Shown: piece after piece, positions 26,429 through 34,426 of the stretch
Layout of the letters: every line of letters starts with the position of its first letter
How positions within the stretch are numbered: position 1 is the first letter of the stretch
Origin: Helicobacter sp.
GTDB lineage: Bacteria; Campylobacterota; Campylobacteria; Campylobacterales; Helicobacteraceae
Reading direction: 5' to 3'
Assembly: GCF_014799995.1 (NCBI RefSeq)
Contig: NZ_JAAVGY010000005.1
Span: 1 to 64,000, forward strand
DNA length: 64,000 nt
Made by a program: the position numbers and the translations under genes
The notes under the pieces: model-generated
What the model was told of the DNA's origin: nothing
The model's database searches: none
The model's input: only the letters and a program-made list of their open reading frames with translations

Positions 26429-26703
26429 TTGATTCCAAGCTCCCTTTTAAGCTCTTCGTGGCTTATGATTTCGCCTCTCTCTAGCTCTTTTATAGCCTTT
26501 TTGTAGGCTCTCTTGTTTGCCTCTGTCTCAATAGTATCTGGGTCTATTTCGCTACTTATGCTAAAGGGAATCTCACCTGTTTTAAGCACCTTTGCGGCAA
26601 ACATTCTAAAGGCTGTGCCTAAATCTAATCCCATATCCTTAAGCATTATTTCTAAAATCTCTTTATCGTTGCTATCCATTCTAAATTGCACAACTGAAGT
26701 CAT
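26425..26703 (-). CDS. RelB-family antitoxin
   Basis: A 92-residue protein whose ribbon-helix-helix N-terminus (TSVVQFRMDSNDKEILEIML, then DMGLDLGTAFRMFAAKVL) resembles that of the DinJ-like antitoxin 400 bases away. The two pairs may therefore derive from a shared ancestor. An acidic helix follows. AAAAGGAT precedes the ATG. It is overlapped by the relE start. It sits between hsdS and the other toxin pair. Confidence 0.87.
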   Translation of the reverse strand: MTSVVQFRMDSNDKEILEIMLKDMGLDLGTAFRMFAAKVLKTGEIPFSISSEIDPDTIETEANKRAYKKAIKELERGEIISHEELKRELGIK

Positions 26704-26737
26704 TTTTTATCCTTTTGTATGGTTTTGTATGATTATA

Positions 26738-27934
26738 TCATACTTTTTCCTTGAAGCTTAAGAGCTTCTCCCTATAATATTCATATTGCTTTCTCCTTGC
26801 TGCAATCTCGGCGGGGATTCCCTTGCTTAAATCATTGACTAAAGTATCAAACTTGTCTAGGATTTTCACAATTTCGTTTTGAACACTTAAGGGTGGGAGG
26901 GGGATAGGGAAGTTTTTAAACTTACTCATATCTACTGAAGCAAAGCCAGAGACATTAACATTTTGCTTGCACCATTGCCCTAGAATAAAACCATAATAAA
27001 ACATAAATTTCATATTGACAGAATCTAACAATTCACTTTTTAGACTTAAACAAGTGAATTGTTGATTACTTAAGTAATCAACGATTATAAGAGCGTGTTC
27101 GCCTATGGTTGCAGTAGTAGCGATAATTAAAGAATTTGCAGGGAAAAGCTTGCCTCCCTTTACTGCTTCTTGCGTGATATGCTGGATAGAATCTTTTAAG
27201 ATTCTGCCATTTGTGCGTATGTTTTCCATTCTAAACCAAGGGATTGTTCCATTTTCCCAATATTCTTTTTTGGCTTTTGATGGAGTGTAGCCATTTTTGA
27301 TATGGAATACTTCGCCTAAGCTCATAAGCTTAACCTCTCCTCGTTTGGCAAGCTCTTCCTTGCTTAAAAGTTTATTGCGGTAATACTCGTATTGTTTGCG
27401 GCGGGCTCTTAACTCTGTCTCTAACTCTGTAAAGGTGTCTAAGATTTTCACAATCTCGTTTCGGATTTCTAGGGGCGGTAGGGGGATTTGGAATTGTGAA
27501 TAAGTTTGTATATATTGTCTTGCGTGTTCTATTGGTTGATATTTAATACATTTCATTGCATAAAACACGAATTTAAAATTAAAAGTTTTAATCAAATGAC
27601 AATTTGGTATTAAAATTTTCATAGCCGATGATTTTATTTTGAAAGGAAAATCAACCCAATGAAAAGAAGTTGTAAAATCATCAAATATAATACAAGGATT
27701 TTCTTTATTAGCCTTATAGATTCCACTTGTTTCATTGGTGTAACCAAGAATAAAACTTGCTCCAGCAGTTAAAACGGGTGTTTCAAAGTTATTGTTATAG
27801 TTGGTATCCTTTACAATATATTTGCTAGGTTGTTTGTATTGCAATATCTCGCCTAAAGCCCTATACTCCACTTTTTCGCATTTTAAGAATCCTAAAAGTT
27901 CTTTTGTTTGCACATTAACCTCTTTCACTTGCAT
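26738..27934 (-). CDS. hsdS: Type I restriction-modification specificity subunit HsdS (locus 2)
   Basis: A 398-residue protein with two target-recognition domains, each followed by a near-identical conserved segment: LPPLEIRNEIVKILDTFTEL after TRD1 and LPPLSVQNEIVKILDKFDTL after TRD2, both leading to ARRKQYEYYR. The direct repeat of this coding segment allows recombination between half-site domains. It recognises the DNA target of locus 2. Its start overlaps the end of a 42-codon frame by 20 bases. That frame could be its natural N-terminus if a frameshift has occurred. Confidence 0.92.
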   Translation of the reverse strand: MQVKEVNVQTKELLGFLKCEKVEYRALGEILQYKQPSKYIVKDTNYNNNFETPVLTAGASFILGYTNETSGIYKANKENPCIIFDDFTTSFHWVDFPFKIKSSAMKILIPNCHLIKTFNFKFVFYAMKCIKYQPIEHARQYIQTYSQFQIPLPPLEIRNEIVKILDTFTELETELRARRKQYEYYRNKLLSKEELAKRGEVKLMSLGEVFHIKNGYTPSKAKKEYWENGTIPWFRMENIRTNGRILKDSIQHITQEAVKGGKLFPANSLIIATTATIGEHALIIVDYLSNQQFTCLSLKSELLDSVNMKFMFYYGFILGQWCKQNVNVSGFASVDMSKFKNFPIPLPPLSVQNEIVKILDKFDTLVNDLSKGIPAEIAARRKQYEYYREKLLSFKEKV

Positions 27935-28043
27935 TAAGTTTTGCCTTTTTCGCTAAATCCTCTAGTGTTATCAACGAAGTGCCGCTAAGCAATCGCTTCT
28001 CTGCTTCTTGCGCGAGATGAAGCAAGTTTTGGATTTTATTCAT
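27915..28043 (-). CDS. Small open frame linking hsdR and hsdS
   Basis: ATG 28043 to TAA 27915, 42 residues, starting MNKIQNLLHLAQEAEKRLL and charged-helical throughout (LEDLAKKAKLN). It overlaps the hsdR stop by eight bases and the hsdS start by 20, the tight coupling of a real operon gene. GAGGATAAC lies upstream. It could be a small accessory peptide of the complex or a detached N-terminal helix of HsdS. Function unknown. Confidence 0.5.
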   Translation of the reverse strand: MNKIQNLLHLAQEAEKRLLSGTSLITLEDLAKKAKLNASERG

Positions 28044-31022
28044 TGTTATCCTCTTTTTTCAAAAACACTTGGAATTTCTCAAAGAAAGCCTTGAGTTTAG
28101 CAATCGCTTGCTGTCTTTTAAGATGATTGTCTTTGGCAAAAATATTTGTTTTGGGTAAAAGGCTTTGAATCTTTGCTCCTTTATCTTGGAAAAAGTTAAT
28201 CTCAAAGGCTTCTTGCAAATAGTCTTTCGTATCTTTAGCATTAAGATTTTCGTCTTTGATGATAGAATCAAGCTCTTTTTGGGATTTTTCTTTTATGTAG
28301 GCTGCAAAAGAGGCTTTAAAATCTACATTTTTATTATGGTCTATTGTGTTTAAAAATTCCTCTATCAGCTCTTTTTTATCCCTTAAGCTTGGGCTGCTTT
28401 GCATAGAGCGCAAAATATGTTCTTTCGTGTTAGATTCTGTATTTTTGTGGTAGGTTTCTAGCAAAAAGAGTATGTAATCTGCGTCAATATCATTTTGCTT
28501 GATAAGCTCAATCTCAAAGTTCAAATCTTCTATGATGCTTTCTTTTTCTTGGGCTTGTTTGAAGTCTCTATAAAGCTTCAAATAATGGCTTTGGTAGTCT
28601 TGCTTTGCCCTCTGTGGTAGTGGGTTTTTCTCTTCTGTAAATTCATCAAAGACACTTAAGAGGTTGTCAAGTTTTAAAATCTCACTAAAGAGTTTGACAA
28701 ATGCCTTTTGCTCCTCTTGGGTTAAATGGGTGATGTTTTCAAGTTTAAAATGCGTTTGAAGCTCCTCGCATTTTTGGCAATAGTCTTCAAAATACACCTC
28801 AAAGCTTTCAAGCAAAACGATACTAGAGGCTTTTTCATCGCCAAACATTGCAAGGCTGTCGTTGGTGTCTTCTTCTAAATCTCTAAAGCAAACGATATTG
28901 CCATAGACTTTTTGTTCGTTTAGGATTCTGTTTGTGCGTGAAAAGGCTTGAAGCAAGGAATGGTATTTAAGGTTTTTATCCACATAGAGAGTATTCAGGG
29001 TTTTAGAATCAAAGCCGGTTAAAAACATATTTACCACAATCAGTAAATCAAGCTCTTTGTTTTTGGTTTTTTGTGAAATGTCTTTGTAATATTCCTCAAA
29101 TCGCTCTAGGCTAAAATTGCTTTTAAAATAGTGGTTATAGTCTTTGATTGCTTCGCTTAAAAAAGCTTTGGCACTCAAGCTATCTTTGCAAGGCTCATCT
29201 AAATCTTCGTTTTGCTCATAGGAGTAAATAAGTCCGATTTTTAGAGGCTCTTTTTGGGGGCTTTGAATACTTTGGGCTTTGATTTGCTTTTGAAATTCTG
29301 CATAATATTTCTTTGCAAAATCCACGCTTGCAGTAGCAAAAAGTGCATTAAAGCCTTGCATTCTTTGGTTTTGGATTGTGTAGGCGTTTTGTCTTTTGGT
29401 GTGGCGGTTAAAAGATTCTAAGATATAAGAAACGATGTTGCGGATTCTTTGCTCATTTATGAGGGCTTCTTCTGTGTCAATCCTATGCACCTTTTTTTCT
29501 TTACTCTTTTCTTGCCCCTCTTGCCTCATTGTAGAATGGTAGCTCACTTTAAAGGGCAAGACATTTTTATCCTTAATCGCATTTAAAATCGTGTAAGAGT
29601 GCAGACAATCGCCAAAGGTGCTTTGCGTGGTTTTTAGCATTAGTTTGTTGTTTCCTGCGTCTGTGGTGTAGTTTTTGCCTGCATTTTCTGTAAAAATAGG
29701 CGTGCCTGTAAATCCAAAGATATAGTATTTTTTGAATTTCTTAATAATGGCTTCGTGCATTGTGCCAAATTGGCTTCGGTGGCATTCATCAAAGATAAAA
29801 ACGATTTCTTCGTTAAAAACCTTAGAATTTTCGTATTTTTTGATGAAATTTGAAAGCTTTGAATTGTGGTAATGAGGATTTTATTCTCCTTGCTTTCAAG
29901 TCGCTTTTTAAGCTCTTTGGTGTCTTTAGTCGCATTTGCGGCATCTTTTTCAAACCTGTCATATTCTCTTTGTGTTTGATAGTCTAGGTCTTTCCTATCC
30001 ACGACAAAAAGCACTTTATAGATAAAATCAAATTGGGTCGCTAAAAGAGCGGTTTTAAAAGAAGTCAGTGTTTTGCCGCTACCTGTGCTATGCCAAATAT
30101 AACCGCCGCCTTTTGTGCTACCATAAAGCTTATGAGAATGGGCTATTTTAATCTTATCAATGATTTTTTCACTCGCACAGATTTGATAGGGGCGCATAAT
30201 CAAAAGTTCTTCATTGGTATTAAACACACAATATTTTGTAAGAATATTTAAAAGCGTCCTTTGGGCTAAAAAGGTCTTAGTAAAATCCTCCAAATCCTCA
30301 ATTTTGTTGTTTTTACTATCGCTAAAGCTCATACAAAAGGCGTAATTGTCATTAAGACTTTTAAAATCGCGTTTGGAATTGCTGTAATATTTGCTATAAG
30401 TGCCATTGCTGATAATAAAAATCTGCACAAACTCAAAGAGGGCATTAGAGGCATTAAAGCTTTCCTCTTGGTAGCGGCGGATTTGGTTAAATGCTTCTTT
30501 TAGCTCTATGCCTCGTTTTTTAAGCTCTATATGCACCAAAGGCAAACCATTTACGAGTATGGTTACATCATAGCGATTTTTTGCCTTGCCCTCCTCATTG
30601 CTAAGCTGCGAGACAACCTGCAAACGATTCTTGAGAGGCTCTTTTCTGTTTAGCAAGATAATATTTTTATGCTCTCCCTTGTCGTTGCAAAAAGGCAAAC
30701 TCTCATTATCGGTTTGCAACATCTTTGTTTTGTCTTGCACCCTTAATGTGTCATTTGCGATATGCTCTTGATAGAATCCTTTCCATTCTGATTCGCTAAA
30801 TTGTATATTATTGAGTTTCTCTAGCTGGGCTTTTAGGTTATCTTCAAGTTCTTTTGTATTTTTTAAACTTAAACGCTCATAGCCTTGTGCTTCTAGCTCT
30901 TTGAGCAAGAATCTTTCTAAATCTGCCTCGCTTTGATAGGGTTTAGATTCTTTGGGAGTGTAAGAATATTGTGAGAGAATGGTGGAATTTTCGTTTTGTG
31001 CTATCAAATCATTTTTCACCAT
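28036..31022 (-). pseudogene. hsdR: Type I restriction endonuclease HsdR (locus 2), one frameshift
   Basis: Two overlapping frames make an HsdR of about 995 residues. Frame 1 (31022 downward) has the nuclease region VTILVNGLPLVHIELKKRG and Walker A YIWHSTGSGKTLTSFK. Frame 2 resumes with FIFDECHRSQFGTMHE, FGFTGTPIFTENAG, and MFLTGFDSKTLNTLYVDKNL. The break is in a T3 run (plus strand 29858-29860). One extra base reads ITTIQKLSNFIKKYENSK continuously, the family sequence. The second half is complete from ATG 29760 but lacks the nuclease and Walker A, so restriction is expected to be off. AAAGGA precedes the start. Confidence 0.9.
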
Positions 31023-31120
31023 TATTTCCTTTATATAAGCTTAAATGATTGTATCGCATACTCAATAAAACTTCTCTAAAATTATTTAATATATAATCTC
31101 AAAGCTCATAAGTTAAAGTA

Positions 31121-31151
31121 TTGACTGATACTATCTCTCATCGTTTATAAT
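31121..31151 (+). promoter_or_regulatory. MerR-type promoter P2 (TTGACT, 19 bp, TATAAT)
   Basis: TTGACT (31121-31126) and TATAAT (31146-31151) are 19 bp apart. The sequence is almost the same as P1 at 2170: TGACTGATAC, CTCTCATC and TTATAATTGTGT are identical blocks. It serves the cupin and acetyltransferase genes. Confidence 0.7.
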
Positions 31152-31180
31152 TGTGTATTTTAGTGATAAAAGGAAGCAAA

Positions 31181-31696
31181 ATGCAAAAAATCGTAAGTTT
31201 GGCTTTAGTTGGCGCGTTAAGTTGCGCCAATCTTGGAATCGCAAAGGAGTTAGCACAAATGCAAAAGCAAGAAGTGGTTAAAAGTGGAAGCTTGGGAGGC
31301 TTCAAGGGAGATTCTAAAATCTTCAGTGGCGAAGTGAATGTGAAAATGTTGTTTAAGAGCGATAGTTATCGCCCGTTTGGCGGCGCGTTGGTGCGGTTTG
31401 AAAAAGGCGCGCGCACGGCGTGGCACACGCACCCAGCGGGGCAAACGCTGCTCGTTACGCAAGGCAGCATTTACACAGGCACAAAGGACGGAATCGCCCA
31501 AATCGCGAAGCCGGGCGACACTGTGCTTTGCCCGCCTGATGTCGAGCATTGGCATGGCGCGGGGATTCAAGAAATCGGCGAGCATATCGCGATTACACAC
31601 GAGAAAGACGGCAAGAATGTTACATGGCTCAAGCTTTTAAGTGATGAGGAATATCAAAGCTATGTCCAAGCGGCAGAAAAACAATCAAAGGAGTAA
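31181..31696 (+). CDS. Exported cupin-domain protein
   Basis: A 171-residue protein with a Sec signal peptide (KIVSLALVGALSCANLGIA) and one cupin barrel. Motif 1 is RTAWHTHPAGQTLLVTQG and motif 2 is PGDTVLCPPDVEHWHGAG; the His residues bind a metal. It belongs to the carboxymuconolactone-decarboxylase-associated/mandelonitrile-lyase-like cupins of unknown substrate. ATG 31181 follows AAAGGAAG; an in-frame TTG at 31151 overlaps the -10. It shares promoter type with the alcohol dehydrogenase, which suggests an envelope role in the same stress response. Two bases separate it from the next gene. Confidence 0.88.
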   Translation: MQKIVSLALVGALSCANLGIAKELAQMQKQEVVKSGSLGGFKGDSKIFSGEVNVKMLFKSDSYRPFGGALVRFEKGARTAWHTHPAGQTLLVTQGSIYTGTKDGIAQIAKPGDTVLCPPDVEHWHGAGIQEIGEHIAITHEKDGKNVTWLKLLSDEEYQSYVQAAEKQSKE

Positions 31697-31698
31697 AA

Positions 31699-32313
31699 AT
31701 GGCGACACAATTTTCACCCCGCAGCACGCCCGCGCCAAGCACGAATCGCGATATTTTCACGCGCGATTTGGCAGGCGAGCTGATAGATATGAAAAACGAC
31801 AAAGAGTATCCAAAGATTCTCGAGGTGATTACGCGCACGATTGCGCTCACGAGCAAGCTTAATTCGCGCGCGCATAGTCCCAAGAAAGTGCGCAAGCTTT
31901 TTGGCAAAATCATCGGGCAAAAGCTTGATGATAATAGCTGGATAATCCCGCCTTTCTATGTCGATTTTGGACGTAATATTCGCGTGGGCAAAAATTTCTT
32001 TATGAATCAAGCCTGCACATTTATGGACAGAGGCGGAATCACGATTGGCGATGATGTGTTTATTGCGCCCAAAGTCTGCCTGACAACGATTAATCACGAT
32101 TTTAACCCTTATAATCGCCAAGCGACTTTTTGCAAGCCGATTGTGATAGGCGATAGGGTATGGATTGGCATTAATGTTACCGTTTGCCCGGGCGTAACGA
32201 TTGGCGAAAATTCGGTAATTGCGGCGGGTAGTGTCGTTACAAAAGATGTTCCGCCCAATGTGATTGTTGCGGGCAATCCCGCGAGGGTGATTAAGCAGCT
32301 AGAATTCAGCTAA
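31699..32313 (+). CDS. Maltose/galactoside-type O-acetyltransferase
   Basis: A 204-residue hexapeptide-repeat enzyme. An N-terminal helical Mac domain is followed by a left-handed beta helix with IGDDVFIAPKVCLTTINHDF (catalytic His) and VWIGINVTVCPGVTIGENSV, ending VAGNPARVIKQL. It resembles LacA/Maa/NodL, which acetylate sugars with acetyl-CoA. It is two bases downstream of the cupin, with AAAGGAG overlapping that gene's end, so it is expressed from P2. GC content is visibly high. Confidence 0.88.
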   Translation: MATQFSPRSTPAPSTNRDIFTRDLAGELIDMKNDKEYPKILEVITRTIALTSKLNSRAHSPKKVRKLFGKIIGQKLDDNSWIIPPFYVDFGRNIRVGKNFFMNQACTFMDRGGITIGDDVFIAPKVCLTTINHDFNPYNRQATFCKPIVIGDRVWIGINVTVCPGVTIGENSVIAAGSVVTKDVPPNVIVAGNPARVIKQLEFS

Positions 32314-32359
32314 TACTCACGATTCTTATATTGTTGTTCTATAAATTTAGGCATTTCTA

Positions 32360-32365
32360 TATAAT
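32360..32365 (+). promoter_or_regulatory. -10 of the YbaK-like gene
   Basis: TATAAT lies 37 bases before the ATG at 32402, with AAGGA in between. Confidence 0.5.
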
Positions 32366-32401
32366 CTCAATTATTCAGATTGCATTATTAAGGATAATCG
32401 T

Positions 32402-32878
32402 ATGTCATTAGCACAGGCAAAAGAACATTTACAAAAGTATGGGCTAGAACACAGAATTATGGAATTTCCTACTTCTTCTGCTACGGTAAAAGAGGCAGCA
32501 GAGGCAATCCATTGCAAAGAAGAACAAATTGTAAAAACTTTGTCATTGCTTGTAGAAAACAAACCAATCCTTATTGCCATAGCAGGAGATTCCAAAATCA
32601 ACAATAGCAAATTTAAAGCAGAATTTCATACGAAAGCAAAGATGATTCCCTTTGATGAAGTTGAGGCACAGATAGGTCATAGAGTGGGCGGAGTTTGTCC
32701 TTTTGGGGTGAAAAACAATGTGGAGATATATTTAGACAACTCTTTAAAAAAGCTCCAGACACTCTACCCTGCGTGCGGAAGTGCCAATAGCGCGGTTTGG
32801 CTTACTTTGGACGAATTAGAAAAAGTATCTTGTTATAAGAAATGGGTAGATGTGTGCAGTGAGATTTCCCAAAACTAA
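32402..32878 (+). CDS. YbaK/EbsC-type aminoacyl-tRNA deacylase
   Basis: A 158-residue protein of the YbaK/ProX superfamily that clears mischarged tRNA. It shows EFPTSSATVKEAAEAIHCKE, then KTLSLLVENKPILIAIAGDSKIN with the catalytic Lys, and HRVGGVCPFGVKNNVEIYLD with the GxxxPxG loop. The closest group is the Cys-tRNA(Pro)-type or free-standing variants, which cannot be told apart here. It is a single gene with its own -10. Confidence 0.88.
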   Translation: MSLAQAKEHLQKYGLEHRIMEFPTSSATVKEAAEAIHCKEEQIVKTLSLLVENKPILIAIAGDSKINNSKFKAEFHTKAKMIPFDEVEAQIGHRVGGVCPFGVKNNVEIYLDNSLKKLQTLYPACGSANSAVWLTLDELEKVSCYKKWVDVCSEISQN

Positions 32879-32915
32879 TTGCGAGGAACATTAAAGTTTC
32901 TTGCTCTAGCTAGAT

Positions 32916-32941
32916 TGATTGCTCTTGATTAAAGGCAATCA
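32916..32941. terminator. Possible hairpin after the YbaK-like gene
   Basis: TGATTGC and GCAATCA form a 7-bp stem with a 12-base loop, followed by only a short T stretch. A weak candidate. Confidence 0.3.
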
Positions 32942-33039
32942 TTTAAACCCTGCACAAAGATAAATTAATTTAAATCTGTCTTTATTGCATTTATTTTGAA
33001 AAATTATGACTAAAAATACTTGAATAGCCCTTTTCTCCC

Positions 33040-33070
33040 TTGACTAACACTAAGTATTATGCTTTATAAT
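33040..33070 (+). promoter_or_regulatory. MerR-type promoter P4 (TTGACT, 19 bp, TATAAT)
   Basis: TTGACT (33040-33045) and TATAAT (33065-33070) are 19 bp apart. The spacer AACACTAAGTATTA...GC is shared with P3 at 10071. It serves the NTP/NDP-type transporter. Confidence 0.7.
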
Positions 33071-33102
33071 CCCATAGAAACTTGGATTAAAAAGGGTAAA
33101 AA

Positions 33103-34368
33103 ATGCGAGTATTGATTTACAGAATCTTAAGCCTCAAAGATGGGGAGCTCAAGCTCCTTGCACTTTCATGTGGCTTTATCTTTGTGCTCTTTAGCTCCTA
33201 TGCAATCTTGCGCCCCATGCGCGATGCCTTGGGGCTAGAGGGCGGCGAAGACGAGCTCAAATGGCTTTTTTTGGCAACCTTTATCGTCTGCGTCTTTTCC
33301 TCTCTATTGCTGATGTGGCTAAGCGGCAAAATCAAACGGCGATTCTATGCCGATTGCGTCTTCATTTTCTTTGCATTTAATCTTTTGATTTTCTATGTTT
33401 TAATGAATCTCTTCGAGCCCCACACGCAAAGTTTTATCTGGCTTTCACGCGTCTTTTATGTGTGGATTAGCGTCTTTAATCTATTCGCATTTTCGAGCGC
33501 GTGGAGCTTGCTGTCCGATGTTTTTAGCAAAGAGGCAAGCAGCAGACTTTTTGGAATCATCTCTGCGGGCGCGAGCTTGGGTAGCATCGCCGGGGCTGGA
33601 AGCGTGAGCTTTTTGGTCGCAAATCTTGGCGTGGCAAACCTCATCTTTCTCTCTATTGCCTTGCTCATTATCGGAATCGTGCTCAAAAATGCGATTCTTA
33701 GAGAGTTGCGCCACTTTGAAAATGCAGAACAATTAGAGCGCTTTAACAAAGTGATTGGCTCAAAGAATCCCTTTGCAGGTTTTAAACTCATCATCGCCTC
33801 CAAAACACTCTTAGCCCTCTGCGCATTTATCCTGCTGCTCACGAGTGTTTCGACATTTTTATATATGGAACAAGCGCGAATCGTGCGCGAAATCTTTCCG
33901 ACACGTGAGGCAAGAATCGCCGCCTTTGCTAATATCGACTTAATCGTGCAACTTAGCTCGCTATTCATTCAAATCTTCCTGACTGCAAAGATTGCACGTT
34001 TCTTTGGAATCACCGCTCTTTTAAGCACACTTGGCTTTATCATCGCGCTTGGATTCATCGTTCTTAGCTTCACACACCCCGCCTTTTTGCCTCTGGCAAT
34101 CGTGATGAGCATGCGGCGCGTGGGTGAATATGCGCTCGTCAAGCCCGGGCGCGAAATGCTGTTCGTGCCACTTAGTGCCGATTCTAAATACAAAGTCAAA
34201 AACTTCCTCGACACGGTCGTCTATCGCGGCGGAGACGCGCTTAGCGCGCAGATTGAAAGCGCGCTCGCAAGCATTGGGATTCTCTGCGTGCTACTCGTGG
34301 GCGCGATAATCTCGTTTGTCTGGGGGCTTTTGGGTGTCTTTTTGGGCAGAAAATATGCGGAAAAATAA
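33103..34368 (+). CDS. NTP/NDP-exchange-type membrane transporter (MFS-related)
   Basis: A 421-residue protein with about twelve membrane helices. It includes FIFVLFSSYAILRPMRDALG, which matches the start of ATP/ADP-translocase-like (TLC/Npt) proteins found in Helicobacter and related bacteria. ASSRLFGIISAGASLGSIAG and VKPGREMLFVPLSADSKYK are further signature stretches. Free-living members are of unknown substrate, so nucleotide exchange is not certain. It is under P4, giving it the same promoter type as the reductases. The gene is richer in GC than the flanking DNA. Confidence 0.82.
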   Translation: MRVLIYRILSLKDGELKLLALSCGFIFVLFSSYAILRPMRDALGLEGGEDELKWLFLATFIVCVFSSLLLMWLSGKIKRRFYADCVFIFFAFNLLIFYVLMNLFEPHTQSFIWLSRVFYVWISVFNLFAFSSAWSLLSDVFSKEASSRLFGIISAGASLGSIAGAGSVSFLVANLGVANLIFLSIALLIIGIVLKNAILRELRHFENAEQLERFNKVIGSKNPFAGFKLIIASKTLLALCAFILLLTSVSTFLYMEQARIVREIFPTREARIAAFANIDLIVQLSSLFIQIFLTAKIARFFGITALLSTLGFIIALGFIVLSFTHPAFLPLAIVMSMRRVGEYALVKPGREMLFVPLSADSKYKVKNFLDTVVYRGGDALSAQIESALASIGILCVLLVGAIISFVWGLLGVFLGRKYAEK

Positions 34369-34426
34369 TTCACATTTGCCTCACACTTTTTTGCTACAAT
34401 AACGTAATAAAAACGCAAGGGAAACG

